Assembly: GCA_029718625.1 (NCBI GenBank)
Contig: CM056389.1
Location: 18,829,521 to 18,893,520 of the forward strand
From: Synaphobranchus kaupii
Taxonomy: Eukaryota; Chordata; Actinopteri; Anguilliformes; Synaphobranchidae
Direction: 5' to 3'
DNA length: 64,000 nt
In this document: positions 33,087 through 44,640 of the stretch, one piece after another
How positions within the stretch are numbered: position 1 is the first letter of the stretch
How the letters are laid out: each line of letters begins with the position of its first letter
Program-made: the position numbers and the translations under genes
Notes under the pieces: generated by a model
The model's database searches: none
What the model was told of the DNA's origin: nothing
Seen by the model: the letters and a program-made list of their open reading frames with translations, nothing else

Positions 33087-35813
33087 ACTAGAGACGTTAT
33101 GCCTGACCCGGAGTGTCCTAAGAACCTGTTTAAATATTTTAGATGTAAAATTAGACCCTTGGTCACTCTGTACAACCGTAGGAATACCAAAAATAGACAT
33201 GAACTCCGTAAGAGCTTTCGTAACGGACCGGGCAGTAATATTACTCAGCGGATATGCGGCAGGATAACGAGTGGCCTGGCACATGACGGTTAACAGATAT
33301 TTACACCCAGACTTAGAAACCGGCACTGGACCTACACAGTCAACAATCAGATGATCAAAAGAAGTAGCCATCGGAGGAATAGGGTGCAACGGGGCAGGTT
33401 TAATAGCCTGGTTGGGCTTACCCGTTAACTGACACACTTTACACGTCCGACAATACCGAGCCACATCTGACTTTAGCCGAGGCCAGAAAAACTGACGTAA
33501 TATACGATTATAAGTTTTTCTAACACCAAAATGACCAGCCGTCTCGTTATGGGAAAGCTGCAAAACCAAGTCTCTAAACTTCACAGGAACTACAGTCTGC
33601 ATAATTTCACTCCCAGGCATCAGATCACAATAACGCCATTTTCTGACTAGTAAGCCATCTAACAACTGATACGAAGCAGTAACAGAAACTTTCGGATCAG
33701 CAGTGTCAACACATTTAAATAGCTCAACCAACAAGGAATCGTCTCGCTGGGCATCTATTAGGTCCGCACAAGCGACAGAGGGCAATGAATAATCAAAGGG
33801 CTTTAACTCTACAATGGGAGAGGTACTAGATGCCAACTTAATACCAGGGTCAGAGATGACCGTGCAAGTCTGCTCCAGTTTAGGTTCTGGAATGCTTAAG
33901 TTCTTAAAGCGCTCCTTCGCACGAGTAACTGCACAAGCAGTGAACACCTCAGGGAAGCGACGCAAACAGTCATCAGCCCCCATAGTGGAGAACGAAACGT
34001 TACTGACCCTCAAAGGGGGCGGAACATCCTTCCACACCCAACTCCCAGCCAAATCATTACCCAAAATTACCTGTACACCAACCAGAGGCAACGTCGGTCG
34101 CACTGCCAACAGTACGTTCCCCTTCACCAGGTCAGACTGTAAAATGACCTTATGCAAAGGCACTCGGAGGGGAGACAGCCCTATCCCACGGACCAAGACA
34201 CTGGTCCCTGAGTTTGTATTTTCAGAAAAGGGTAACACCGATCCCAGCACAAAAGATTGCGCAGCACCCGTGTCCCTAAGAACACGGACAGGGATGGGCA
34301 GCGAATCGCTATTCAAAGAAACCGTACCCATTGTAATGAAAGCATTCTCCTCATTAAACACAGACACCAACGAAGGCTCCGGCAGCTTAACCTCTGAGGA
34401 GAAAGGAAAGACAAAATGAGCTACAGTTTCAACCAGCGAAATGGAACGTGGCATCTCTCTAGAGAATCTATCTCGGTCAGATGACTTTGAAGAGTTATAT
34501 TTATGCACTGGACACTCTTTATTGAAGTGCCCCTTGTTTTTACAGGCAAAACAAACACGGGTTTCATCACACCTTCCGTCAGTACCTTTTAGGATTTGTA
34601 CTACCTTGGAAGAACGGTCATGATGTTGGTCACACCAAGAAAAACTAGAAGAATGTGAACTGCTACTGCCAACTCGTGGAGAGTTATGAGAATTACCTTT
34701 AGCCTTATACACTTGATATTGATGTTTTTGCGTCAAATTATAATTGTCCACCAGAACCGCAGCTTTCGCGGCTGTGGCCACACCCTGCTGCTGAGAGAAA
34801 TAAGCTGCAGCATGATCGGGAAGAGTATTCTTAAACTGCTCCAAGATAATTAAATTCCACAAGCGGTCATAATCGTCAGCCGCATCAGAGGCATTACACC
34901 AACACTTAAAGTACAAACTCAACTCGCGCACAAATTCAACATTAGTCTGACGGTCAGCTTTCCTCCAAGTTCAAATTTTTTGGCGATACGCTTCGGGCAC
35001 TAGCTCATATGCTGTCAAGACGGCATCTTTAAGATCCGCATAAGTAAAAACTGACTGTTGCATAAGAACAGAATAAGCCTCTCGGGCCTTACCAGTGAGA
35101 ACAGACTGTAACAAGAGAATCCGGTCCTTCTCTGACCAACCTCGAGACTCAGCTGTATGTTCAAACACCAAAAAAAACGTGTCTGGATCTTTTTCATCAA
35201 ACGTTGGAACCAGACGTATATGACGCGAAATGTCAGAACTACGATCACCTGGTTCCAATGCTGACGCATCTAATTTAGGCGTTTTTTCCATCGCAGCCAA
35301 TTTCGCTAAACGGAACTCATTATCAACTTTTTGAGTTTCAATAACCAAACGGATTTCATTTTCGGCTTTTTGCATCTTTTCTTGCATAGCCAATTTCTTC
35401 TCCTCAAGAGCCAGTTTTTCTCTGTCAAAAGCCAATTGTTCCAAAGCCAATTTTTCTTTTAAGGCCAATTCCTGAGACTTAACTTTTAAAGCTTTTCGAC
35501 TTAACTTGCCCCACTCCTCGGTATCACTGCCACTTGAGTCAGTCCCAGTTGATGAATTAAACACAACAGGTGGGGGAGGCAAAACTACAGCTTCTGGACT
35601 GAAATCTTTATTCATCGCTATTGTAGCAACCGCATTCTGCCAATCACGCTTACGCGTAGAACTTTTACCCAACTCGGGAAAGTCACTTAATGCAACCTTC
35701 CAATGTGCTAAGAGATCCTTCAAATCAGGAACAGTGAGAACAAGGAAATCATCATGAGACTGATTATCAACAAAGGCTTTAACCCTAGGTCGATTCAATT
35801 CCGGACCAGACAT
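33087..35813 (-). pseudogene. gag-protease-integrase polyprotein, interrupted by one stop
   Basis: Likely start MSGPELNRPRVKAFVDNQSH (ATG at 35813; an in-frame ATG also exists at 35867). A charged coiled-coil stretch (KEKLALEQLAFDREKLALEE) precedes a SCAN-like capsid region ending in YRQKI. An in-frame TGA at 34971-34973 interrupts it; the same frame then resumes with WRKADRQTNVEF. A zinc knuckle CFACKNKGHFNKEC follows, then protease DTGA (RDTGAAQSFVLG). Next come the integrase zinc finger (HNETAGHFG...CRTCKVCQ) and its core, DCVGPVPVSKSG through QSDQGSNFTS, with the D,D of the catalytic triad. The TGA is explained by a CGA-to-TGA CpG change; as it falls inside the capsid domain, a programmed readthrough is unlikely. 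The third catalytic Glu and RT/RNase H are in the gap. A single defect suggests a fairly young copy. Confidence 0.87.
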
Positions 35814-36418
35814 GTCACGTAATTTTAAATAACTGCTAGTAATGACAAAGGAGCATCCCACCCTCAATAACTTACCTAAACCTCTAGAGGTTTACACCAG
35901 TGGGTGTTCCTAAACTAGCTAACTCACTAGCTCCTACCGAGCCCCTAGTCTTCATGCAGCTAGTAAGGAAATTAGATATACATCAAATAACACCACCCGG
36001 AGGAGCCGTTTGGGATTCAACGTATATCTTGGTATCCGTTCACCGCACAGATTTAATACATAACCGGGTGCTCAGCGTACCTCAAAGTGAGTGCCACGCC
36101 GCTTCAGCCTAATCAGGATAAAAGACATGCTCCAATGTGATTACTCAATAGTTTCTTACTCACTCTTCACCCAACAGGATTCCCAAAAAGCCAAAAACAC
36201 GGACTGTAAGAACGGAGCTCCAAAACATTCCAATCCTCCTCTAGAGAGAAAAATAAACAAACTACAAATAAGCAATAAATAAACGTAACAAGTTAATCAA
36301 ATGTAACACCAACTCACAAACTGGCCTTGTCTCCAACCCTACCGAAATTCCACAGTTCTCCCGCATACTCTGGAAACGGTAATCAAAATATCTGAAAAGA
36401 GCCCCAAAGGGACAACAA

Positions 36419-36436
36419 ATCCCGGACGAGCCCCCA
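36419..36436 (-). promoter_or_regulatory. Primer-binding site, tRNA-Pro type
   Basis: The minus strand reads TGGGGGCTCGTCCGGGAT, which is the same 18 bases used by gammaretroviruses to prime from tRNA-Pro. It starts six bases after the LTR end (...GTAACA TGAAAT). Confidence 0.88.
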
Positions 36437-36442
36437 ATTTCA

Positions 36443-36828
36443 TGTTACGACCCCGCTAGGGAAGGGGCAACATGAAAGACGGAGACCACGACCAAGCTTG
36501 TGAGGTTATATAAAGTAATATTTATTTATAAGAAATCACTATAAAATGAATGGATGCGTGTAGTCATATATACAAACGAATAAGGAGAAAGTGGATGCGT
36601 GTAAGTGTATAGAGCGTGTGAGCTCAAAGTAACAAACAACCAGCAAATCAATGGAAAAAACCACTGGCCAAACGCCAGTCTCTCGAAAGGAGGATCAGGA
36701 GGCCTCTCCAGATGGAAACGGCGTCCTTTTATGCGGTCGCAAACAGGTGTGCCGCATTCCCCAGATTGGCATGGATACCCAGCGGCACCCGCAGATATAC
36801 ACCAGCAGAGGCCGCTAGGGTCGTCACA
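36443..36828 (-). repeat. 5' LTR of the Gmr1-like element
   Basis: 386 bp, TG...CA. The ends are unusually long inverted repeats: TGTGACGACCCTAGCGG at the start and CCCTAGCGGGGTCGTAACA at the end. A TATA-like GCATAAAAGGAC (about 36724-36735) and AATAAA (about 36523-36528) give U3-R-U5 order on the minus strand. The outer flank continues directly as satellite. The matching target duplication cannot be checked because the other end is in the gap. Confidence 0.87.
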
Positions 36829-36830
36829 CA

Positions 36831-38619
36831 CCGATGGATAGTAAATCATATTTACGTCATAACTGCGATGAAATAAGTGAACAATAATGAGAATTTAGAC
36901 ATTTATGATGAAAAATGTGTTTTGGGGAACATGAAAAGACATAAGACTATAGTCTTATGTCCAAAAAAGGGCCAAAATGGTCAGAAAATAAAAATAGCTT
37001 TTTTTCATTCCGATGGATAGTAAATCATATTTACGTCATAACTGCGATGAAATAAGTGAACAATAATGAGAATTTAGACATTTATGATGAAAAATGTGTT
37101 TTGGGGAACATGAAAAGGCATAAGACTATATAGTCTTTTATCCAAAATGGTCAGAAAATAAAAATAGCTTTTTTTGATTCCAATGGATAGTAAATTATAT
37201 TTACTTCATAACTGCGATGAAATAACTGAAAAATAATGAAAATTATGAGATTTATGATGAAAAATTTATTTTAGGGAACATGAAAAGACATGACTATAGT
37301 CTTATCTCCAAAACAGGGCCAAAATGGTCAGAAAATAAAAATAGCATTTTTTTATTCCGATGGATAGTAAATCATATTTATGTCATAACTGCGATTAAAT
37401 AAGTGAACAATAATGAGAATTTAGACATTTATGATGAAAAATGTGTTTTGGGGAACATGAAAAGACATAAGACTATATAGTCTTATGTCCAAAAAAGGGC
37501 CAAAATGGTCAGAAAATAAAAATAGCTTTTTTTCATTCTGATGGATAGTAAATCATATTTACGTCATAACTGCGATGAAATAAGTGAACAATAATGAGAA
37601 TTTAGACATTTATGATGAAAAATGTGTTTTGGGGAACATGAAAAGACATAAGACTATTGTCTTATGTCCAAAATGATCAGAAAATAAAAATAGCTTTTTT
37701 TGATTCCAATGATAGTAAATTATATTTACTTCATAACTGCGATGAAATAAGTGAAAAATAATGAAAAGTTTGACATTTATGATGAAAAAATGGGTTTTGG
37801 GGAACATGAAAAGACATAAGACTAGTCTTATGTCCAAAACGGTCAGAAAATAATAATTGCTTTTTTTGATTCCAATGGATAGTAAATCATATTTACTTCA
37901 TAACTGCGATGAAATAAGTGAAAAATAATGCAAATTTAGACATTTATGATGCAAAATGTGTTTTGGGTTACATGAAAAGACATAAGACTATATAGTCTTA
38001 TGTCCAAAATTGTCAGAAAATAAAAATAGCATTTTTTGATTCGGATGGATAGTAAATCATATTTAGTTCATAACAGCGATGAAATAAATGAAAAATAATG
38101 AGAATTTAGACATTTATGATGAAAAATGTGTTTTGGGGAACATGAAAAGACATAATAGTATAGTCTTATGTCCAAAAAAGGGCCAAAATGGTCAGAAAAT
38201 AAAAATAGCATTTTTTGATTCGGATGGATAGTAAATCATATTTACTTCATAACTGCGATGAAATAAGTGAAAAATAATGAGAATTTAGACATTTATGATG
38301 AAAAATGTGTTTTGGGGAACATGAAAAGACATAAGACTAGTCTTTTGTCCAAAATGGTCAGAAAATAAAAATAGCTTTTTTTCATTCCAATGGATAGTAA
38401 ATTATATTTACGTCATAACTGCGATGAAATAAGTGAAAAATAATGAGAATTTAGACATTTATGATGAAAAATGTGTTTTGCGGAACATGAAAGACATGAC
38501 TTTTGTCCAAAATGGTCAGAAAATAAAAATAGCATTTTTTGATTCCGATGGACAGTAAATCATATTTACTTCATAACTGCGATGAAATAAGTGAAAAATA
38601 ATTAAAATTTTGACATTTA
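36831..38619 (+). repeat. 181-bp satellite, array III
   Basis: About ten monomers of the same family, a subfamily with TTACGTCATAACTGCGATG and GGTCAGAAAATAAAAATAGC. Palindrome variants include ATAAGACTATATAGTCTTAT (two extra bases at the centre) and shortened ACTAGTC forms. Probably continuous with array II before the Gmr1-like insertion. Confidence 0.93.
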
Positions 38620-38623
38620 GTAA

Positions 38624-38744
38624 GCAATAATGACCGAGGAGCCGGGCATTTAACAGTTTAAATGCCCGACGCGCAGCCGAGGGCAATTTCCCTCCGCGAA
38701 GGGCATTTCAACTGTTAAATGCCCGGCTCTGAGGTCATTATTGC
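38624..38744. repeat. Foldback (hairpin) repeat
   Basis: GCAATAATGACC...GAGCCGGGCATTTAACAG at left is mirrored by CTGTTAAATGCCCGGCTC...GGTCATTATTGC at right, and the inside pairs again (AAATGCCC with GGGCATTT). The whole 121 bases can fold into one hairpin with small internal loops. It is likely a MITE-like end or foldback element inserted at the end of array III. Confidence 0.85.
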
Positions 38745-39480
38745 GCTTATACCATGGTTACCAACAATTATTATATATAGTTACATTTATATTTATTGAT
38801 TTTTATTTACTTGATCAGCTGAAATTTAAATATCCTTCCGAGGCCATTTCGGCATGTAGTTTGCCGTTGTCATGCAAAACTGCTCGTTGATAGTTCTATT
38901 TGAACAGAAAACATTCTCGTTACTAGTTCTATTTTGTCCGTAGTTATGCAAAAACCTCTCGTTGGTAGTTCTGAAAACAATTGATTCTATATGGAAGCAA
39001 ATAGTTCCTTCTCAACTTTATACCATAAAATTAGCACCAATTTTGGTTATTTTTGTCATTAGTTACATTATTTAAGAAAATTGCATGAAACCGCAACTCA
39101 ATTTACCTCCCTCTCTCCGTCTTGCTTTTTAAAAATGCTTTGGTCACGCAGCCTATTTTAAACAGCCCACGGCTAAGGAAATTGCATTTCACGATCTGCA
39201 TCATGAGATGAGAACATCTGAAAAAAATAGCCTACTGTAGATACAGAGTTTGTTACTGTTAGATGTAACTTGTCATATCTAAGACATTTCGCTGGATAAA
39301 ATGTTTTTTTAATATACAGATTAATGTGCTTTGTGAAGTAACTTGTTCGCATTCGCAACCAGCGTTGCTCACGTCAGCGTTACATTACATTAGCTAGGTA
39401 AAGCCCTACTATGTTACGTTCATATTTCCAAACTGAATAAACACTGCACCTCTAACCACAAAACTTTTTTGCTAGATTAA
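38745..39480. other. No gene recognised
   Basis: Unassigned DNA between the foldback and a TTAA MITE. CTCGTTGATAGTTCTATTT and CTCGTTGGTAGTTCTGAAA form a short internal repeat (38882-38975). Confidence 0.4.
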
Positions 39481-39868
39481 AGGTTGTATCAGCGATTTTG
39501 GGTGGAAACATAAATGATCACATTCATCTGATTTTTCCTCACGATCCGCTAGCTGCCCGCCCCATAAGCAGGCCGTCAAAAAACCGCGTCTCTGTAGGCA
39601 GCCTATGCTCCAAGATCGTACACAAAAACAAATGGTACTACCAACCACTCAAAACCAAAATAAACAGTATTCCAACCAATCACAATGATCTGCACAAACG
39701 CTAATACTCTTATCTCGCTGAAATCTTGACGGATTTACAAACGGTTTGGTTTCTTACAAACGTTATTAACGTGGTTATAATTCTGGATGCTTGAACACTA
39801 TTTTTTAAAACATAACATAATTATTCATAAGTATGTTTGTTTGGGATTTCGCTTCAGAAGTGACGTCA
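39481..39868 (+). mobile_element. TTAA-type MITE, one end lost
   Basis: Starts AGGTTGTATCAGCGATTTTG after TTAA (39477-39480) and matches the MITE at 45460-45869 in inverted orientation. Its other terminal repeat is missing: it stops at GTGACGTCAC, next to satellite array IV. Confidence 0.82.
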
Positions 39869-39878
39869 CGTTTGTGCA

Positions 39879-41170
39879 TAAGTGAAAAATAATGAGAATT
39901 TAGACATTTACGATGAAAAATGTGTTTTGGGGAACATGAAGACATAAGACTATATAGTCTTATGTCCAAAAAAGGGCCAAAATGGTCCGAAAATAAAAAT
40001 GCCATTTTTTGTTTCCGATGTATAGGAAACTATATCTACTTAATAACTGTGGTGAAATAAGTGAAAAAATAATGAGTTTTAAGACATTTATGATGAAAAA
40101 TGTGTTTTGGGGAAAATGAAAAAAAAAAGGCTATAGTCTTATGTACAAAAAGGGCCAAAATGGTCAACAAAATAAAAATACCTTTTTTTGATTCCGATGT
40201 ATAGGAAACTATATTTACTTTATAACTGCGGTGAAATAAGTGAAAAATAATGAGTTTTAAGACATTTATGATAAACATGTGTTTTGGGGAAAATTTAAAA
40301 ACATAAGACTATAGTCTTATGTCCAAAAACGGCCAAAATGGTCAACAAAATTAAAATGCCATTTTTTGATTCCGATGTCTAACAAATTATATTTACTTAA
40401 TAACTGCGGTGAAATAAGTGAAAAATAATGAGTTTTAAGACATTTATGATGAAAAATGTGTTTTAGGGATAATGAAAAAACAAAAGGCTATAGTTTTATG
40501 TCCAAAAAGGGCCAAAATCGTTCACAAAATTAAAATGCCATTTTTTGTATTCCGATGTATAGGAAATTATCTTTGCTTAATAACTGCAGTGAAATAAATG
40601 AAAAATAATGAGTTTTCAGACATTTAGATGAAAAATGTGTTTTGGGGAAAATAAAAAAACATTAGACTATAGACTATGTCCAAAAAGGGCCAAAATGGTC
40701 AAAAAAATTAAATTGGCATTTTTTGATTCCCTTGGGTAGGGAATTATATTTACATCATTCCTGCAATGAAATAAGTGCAAAATAATGTGTTTTTAGAAAA
40801 TCTTAATGAAAAATGCATTTTAGTGGAAAATGTGAAAAAGAGATAAAACTATAGCCTTATGTCCCAAAAGCGCAAAAATGGTCAAAAAATAAAAATGCTG
40901 TTTTTTTTATAACAATACATAGGAAATTATATTTACTCTATACCTCTGATGAAATAAGTGAATAATAATGTTTTAAGACATTTATGATGAAAAATGCATC
41001 TTATTGGTAAATGAGAAAAAGACATAAGACTATATATAGCCTTATGTCCAAAATGGGCCAAAATGGTCCAAAAAATTTAAATGCTATTTTTTTTATAACA
41101 ATACATAGGAAATTATATTTACTTTATACCTCTGATGAAATAAGTGAATAATAATGTTTTGAGACATTTA
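39879..41170 (+). repeat. 181-bp satellite, array IV
   Basis: About seven monomers. The left ones belong to the TTAATAACTGCGGTG type of array II. From about 40700 the type changes to one with TGCATTTTAGTGGAAAATG and CTCTGATGAAATAAGTGAAT, which is the type seen in array I. The final monomer is broken at GACATTTA. Confidence 0.92.
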
Positions 41171-41282
41171 GAAAATGGAAAACTCATAGTGATTGTGTCC
41201 CCACAACCTCAATAAAGCCTGTTTAATCCAAAATTTTGAAGGCGCCTCCTGAGTCTTCAGGGCCCTGTCAAGTCTTTACCCC

Positions 41283-42013
41283 TATTACCCGCTACTGTGG
41301 CCCTCAGCAGAATTACCCGCTACTGTGGCCCTCAGAAGAATTACCCGCTACTGTGGCCCTCAGAAGAATTACCCGCTACTGTGGCCCTCAGAAGAATTAC
41401 CCGCTACTGTGGCCCTCAGAAGAATTACCCGCTACTGTGGCCCTCAGAAGAATCACCCGCTACTGTGGCCCTCAGAAGAATTACCCGCTACTGTGGCCCT
41501 CAGAAGAATTACCCGCTACTGTGGCCCTCAGAAGAATCACCCGCTACTGTGGCCCTCAGAAGAATTACCCGCTACTGTGGCCCTCAGAAGAATTACCCGC
41601 TACTGTGGCCCTCAGAAGAATTACCCGCTACTGTGGCCCTCAGAAGAATTACCCGCTACTGTGGCCCTCAGAAGAATTACCCGCTACTGTGGCCCTCAGA
41701 AGAATTACCCGCTACTCTGGCCCTCAGCAGAATTACCCGCTACTGTGGCCCTCAGAAGAATTACCCGCTACTGTGGCCCTCAGAAGAATTACCCGCTACT
41801 GTGGCCCTCAGAAGAATTACCCGCTACTGTGGCCCTCAGAAGAATTACCCGCTACTGTGGCCCTCAGAAGAATTACCCGCTACTGTGGCCCTCAGAAGAA
41901 TTACCCGCTACTGTGGCCCTCAGCAGAATTACCCGCTACTGTGGCCCTCAGAAGAATTACCCGCTACTGTGGCCCTCAGAAGAATTACCCGCTACTGTGG
42001 CCCTCAGAAGAAT
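41283..42013 (+). repeat. 28-bp minisatellite, ~26 units
   Basis: Nearly identical units with TTACCCGCTACTGTGGCCCT and CAGAAGAA, with rare CAGCAG and ATCACC variants. As 28 is not a multiple of three and the unit has no forward stop, all three forward frames are open for about 250 codons; these are artefacts. Confidence 0.95.
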
Positions 42014-42187
42014 CACAATTTTTGGGACTTGCGACTTGACTTTATGCTTGGACTTGCACCGAATGACTTGAGAAGACTCGAGACATAATTTTACAAAAAC
42101 GAATAACGATATTTTGCCCGCATTTTCTCCACTCTCCGGTCTCTCTCGCTCTCTTTGCGTGAGCCTTGCCTGCTGCTCCATCAGATA

Positions 42188-42283
42188 TTACTCAATGAAT
42201 ATCGCTCGAGGACGTACGTATTCTACTCCCGGCGGTTGGGAGATGTGCATCATATCGTACGTCAAGCGATATTCATTGAGTAA
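42188..42283. repeat. Perfect-arm hairpin
   Basis: TTACTCAATGAATATCGCT at the left is the exact reverse complement of AGCGATATTCATTGAGTAA at the right. GACGTACG and CGTACGTC add a second inner pairing, leaving a loop of about 40 bases. Confidence 0.85.
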
Positions 42284-42284
42284 C

Positions 42285-42510
42285 GCCAGATACATACACA
42301 GACCTAGCCACGCTCGTCACTCTCTCAAACCATTTCTCCAGCGTTACAGAGCAGACAGAGAAAGGGATCAATGTGAATCACGCATATTCAATTTGCAAAC
42401 AGTTCTATAGGCTCGACTATTAAAACTCAAAGCAACGTTGTCCGTGTTTTCACAGCACAAGCAAGTCCAAACTTCCCTGCTTGCTTGTGCCATCTAATGT
42501 TGGTACGACA
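42285..42510 (+). repeat. Extra copy of the arm's outer segment
   Basis: Matches the left arm (about 30365-30600: CACAGACCTAGC, GAGCAGACAGAGAAAGGGAT, ATGTTGGTACGACATCAAAT) in the same orientation. It abuts the right arm's inner end at the shared bases TCAAATCCCACAA, which looks like the rearrangement junction. Confidence 0.8.
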
Positions 42511-43020
42511 TCAAATCCCACAAATAATAATGATTGGTATCAAGATGTTCATCACAACACCAATCGAATATGCCATCATGGAATAAGCTTTCCGGTCCCC
42601 CAAATAACAGCATCAACAAGACCAATAATATTCCCATGCTGAAAAAAAAACACGTCAAGCAATAGGCCGTATAGCTAAATTATTTGATATAGCCTCCAAC
42701 CAAACTTTATAATAACCACACAGCAATAATCTCAGATTCATATAGTCGACACTATATAATCCACAACATCACCAGAACACAGGAAAACAATGTAGCCGAA
42801 GCCAGCCAACAACTTTATAAACCTGGAAAACATACGTGTGCCCGTATAAAATGCGGTTTTTCCACCTTTTCATATGTAAAGGAGCGTAACTTATAAGGTT
42901 ATGATACGGGAAATCTAGTCTAATACATTTTTTTTTTCAAAAGTTTTCCAAAATAAATAATTCAAACGTAACAATCACATTTTTTTCCTCCTTTTCTCTC
43001 TGCTATTCCCTCAAAGCACC

Positions 43021-43305
43021 CTGTGTGTGGCCTGTAGTGTGTAAAATAGTCACTGGCTCTCCTGTAGTACTGTGTGTGGCCTGTAGGGTGTAAGTCACTG
43101 GCTCTCCTGTTGTACAGTGTGTGGCCTGTAGGGTGTAAAATAGTCACTGGCTCTCCTGTAGTACAGTGTGTGGCCTGTAGGGTGTAAAATAGTCACTGGC
43201 TCTCCTGTAGTACTGTGTGTGGCCTGTAGGCTGTAAAATAGTCACTGCCTATCTCCTGTAGTACTGTGTGTTGCCTGTAGAGTGTAAAATAGTCACTGCA
43301 TTGCG
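43021..43305 (-). repeat. 49-bp minisatellite (right arm)
   Basis: Inverted counterpart of 31015-31240, with about six units (AGTCACTGGCTCTCCTGTAG, TGTGTGGCCTGTAGGGTGTA). Confidence 0.88.
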
Positions 43306-43337
43306 GTTGAGGGTACCGGAATAACAGCCTCAAAGAC

Positions 43338-44433
43338 ATACACGGTCAACCACAAACTCCTGATCTCCACACTCGCTGAGATGGGCATTTCTGGAACTGC
43401 CCTCTCTTGGTTTGTATCGTATCTCACTGATAGATCCTACCAAGTCTCCTGGAAGGGTTCCGTCTCTGCTCCCCGTCCCCTGTCTACAGGAGTCCCGCAG
43501 GGATCTGTACTGGGTCCTCTGCTGTTCTCTATGTATACTAAGTCTATTGGCTCAGTAATCCATTCACATGGCTTCTCATACCATAGCTATGCTGATGATA
43601 CTCAACTCTTCCTCTCTTTCCCTCCCTCTACCCCACAAGTTAAGGAGAGGATATCTGCTTGTCTGACTGACATCTCTGAGTGGATGGCTACCCATCACCT
43701 GAAGCTCAACCTTGACAAGACAGAGCTCCTCTTCATGCCGTACAGGACCTCCCCACTACATGACCTCTCCATCACCGTTGATGGGACCGTGGTGGCTGCC
43801 TCCCGCTCTGCAAGGAACCTGGGGGTGGTCCTGGACGACCGGCTGGACTTCAAAGAACACATCAGGGCGACGGCACGGTCCTGCAGGTTCCTCCTGTACA
43901 ACATTAGGAGGATTCGACCGTACCTGACCACCTACTCCACCCAGCTTCTTGTCCAGACCATGGTCACCTCACGCCTGGACTACTGCAACTCCCTGCTCGC
44001 AAGCCTACCGGCCTGCGCCATTCTGCCTCTTCAACTCATCCAGAATGCAGCTGCCTGGCTTGTGTTCAACCTCCCGAAATTTTCCCACGTAACCCCCCTG
44101 CTGAGGTCTCTCCACTGGCTGCCAGTTGCAGCCAGGATCAGGTTCAAAGTTCTGACCCTGGCCTACACTGCAGCCAATAGGACAGGCCCCGCCTACCTGC
44201 AGGAATTAATCCAGAACTATGTTCCTGCTCGACCACTTCGCTCTTCTACAGCAGGGCGACTGGCACTTCCCCCCCTCCGTGTCAAAGGCTCTCGCTTGTC
44301 CCGACTGCGGAGTTTTTCCACATTAGCACCTCAGTGGTGGAATTAACTTCCCATTCCCCTACGTTCTACTCCAACCCTGCCTGCATTCCGTCGAGGCCTG
44401 AAGACACACCTCTGCAGACTCCACCTTGACTGA
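43338..44433 (+). pseudogene. L2-type LINE reverse transcriptase, partial
   Basis: Begins inside the RT domain (YTVNHKLLISTLAEMGISG). It keeps STGVPQGSVLGPLLF, the catalytic SYADDTQLF, HLKLNLDKTELLF and, further on, the conserved end SRLRSFSTLAPQWWN. A GAA-to-TAA stop at 44344-44346 cuts the last ~29 codons, which continue in frame to TGA at 44431. The RT active site is intact, but the endonuclease and N-terminal half are missing, so the copy is dead. Confidence 0.92.
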
Positions 44434-44484
44434 TATCCTCACCTAGGAATATCAGCTCCCTGTTCCCTGTGTTTTCCTGTCTGT

Positions 44485-44640
44485 TATTATAGTTTATAAT
44501 AGTATTTGGAATGTTTTATCATAGTATAGTTTATAATAGTATTTGGAATGGTTTATAATAGCATAGTTTATAATAGTATTTTGAATGGTTTATAATAGTA
44601 TAGTTTATAATAGTATTTGGAATGGAAGTGTGGTGTTGCT
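44485..44640 (+). repeat. Short tandem repeat in the LINE 3' UTR
   Basis: Repeated GTTTATAATAGTATTTGGAA with variants GTATAG and GCATAG, about 4-5 units; it lies just downstream of the RT frame. Confidence 0.85.

Larger units (their letters stand above)
33087..36828 (-). mobile_element. Gmr1-like Ty3/gypsy LTR retrotransposon (5' part)
   Basis: In the minus direction: 5' LTR (36828 to 36443), a primer-binding site 6 bases inside, a ~570-bp leader, then gag, protease and integrase. Integrase follows protease directly, with no reverse transcriptase between. Gmr1-like elements are the known Ty3/gypsy group with integrase upstream of RT, and their gag is related to the SCAN domain, which also fits. 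The element is inserted in the 181-bp satellite (array II/III). The gap hides everything after the middle of integrase. Confidence 0.85.

Noticed and set aside
34971..34973. Programmed stop readthrough between gag and pol
   Set aside because: The stop lies inside the SCAN-like capsid domain, before the zinc knuckle, and fits a CGA-to-TGA point change.
27014..41170. CRISPR-like arrays because of regular spacing
   Set aside because: These are head-to-tail satellite monomers without unique spacers, in a eukaryotic genome.
41236..42088. Three overlapping frames of 248-267 codons (RYCGPQKNYPLLWPSEELPA)
   Set aside because: All three frames of one 28-bp repeat without stop codons; no independent coding signal.
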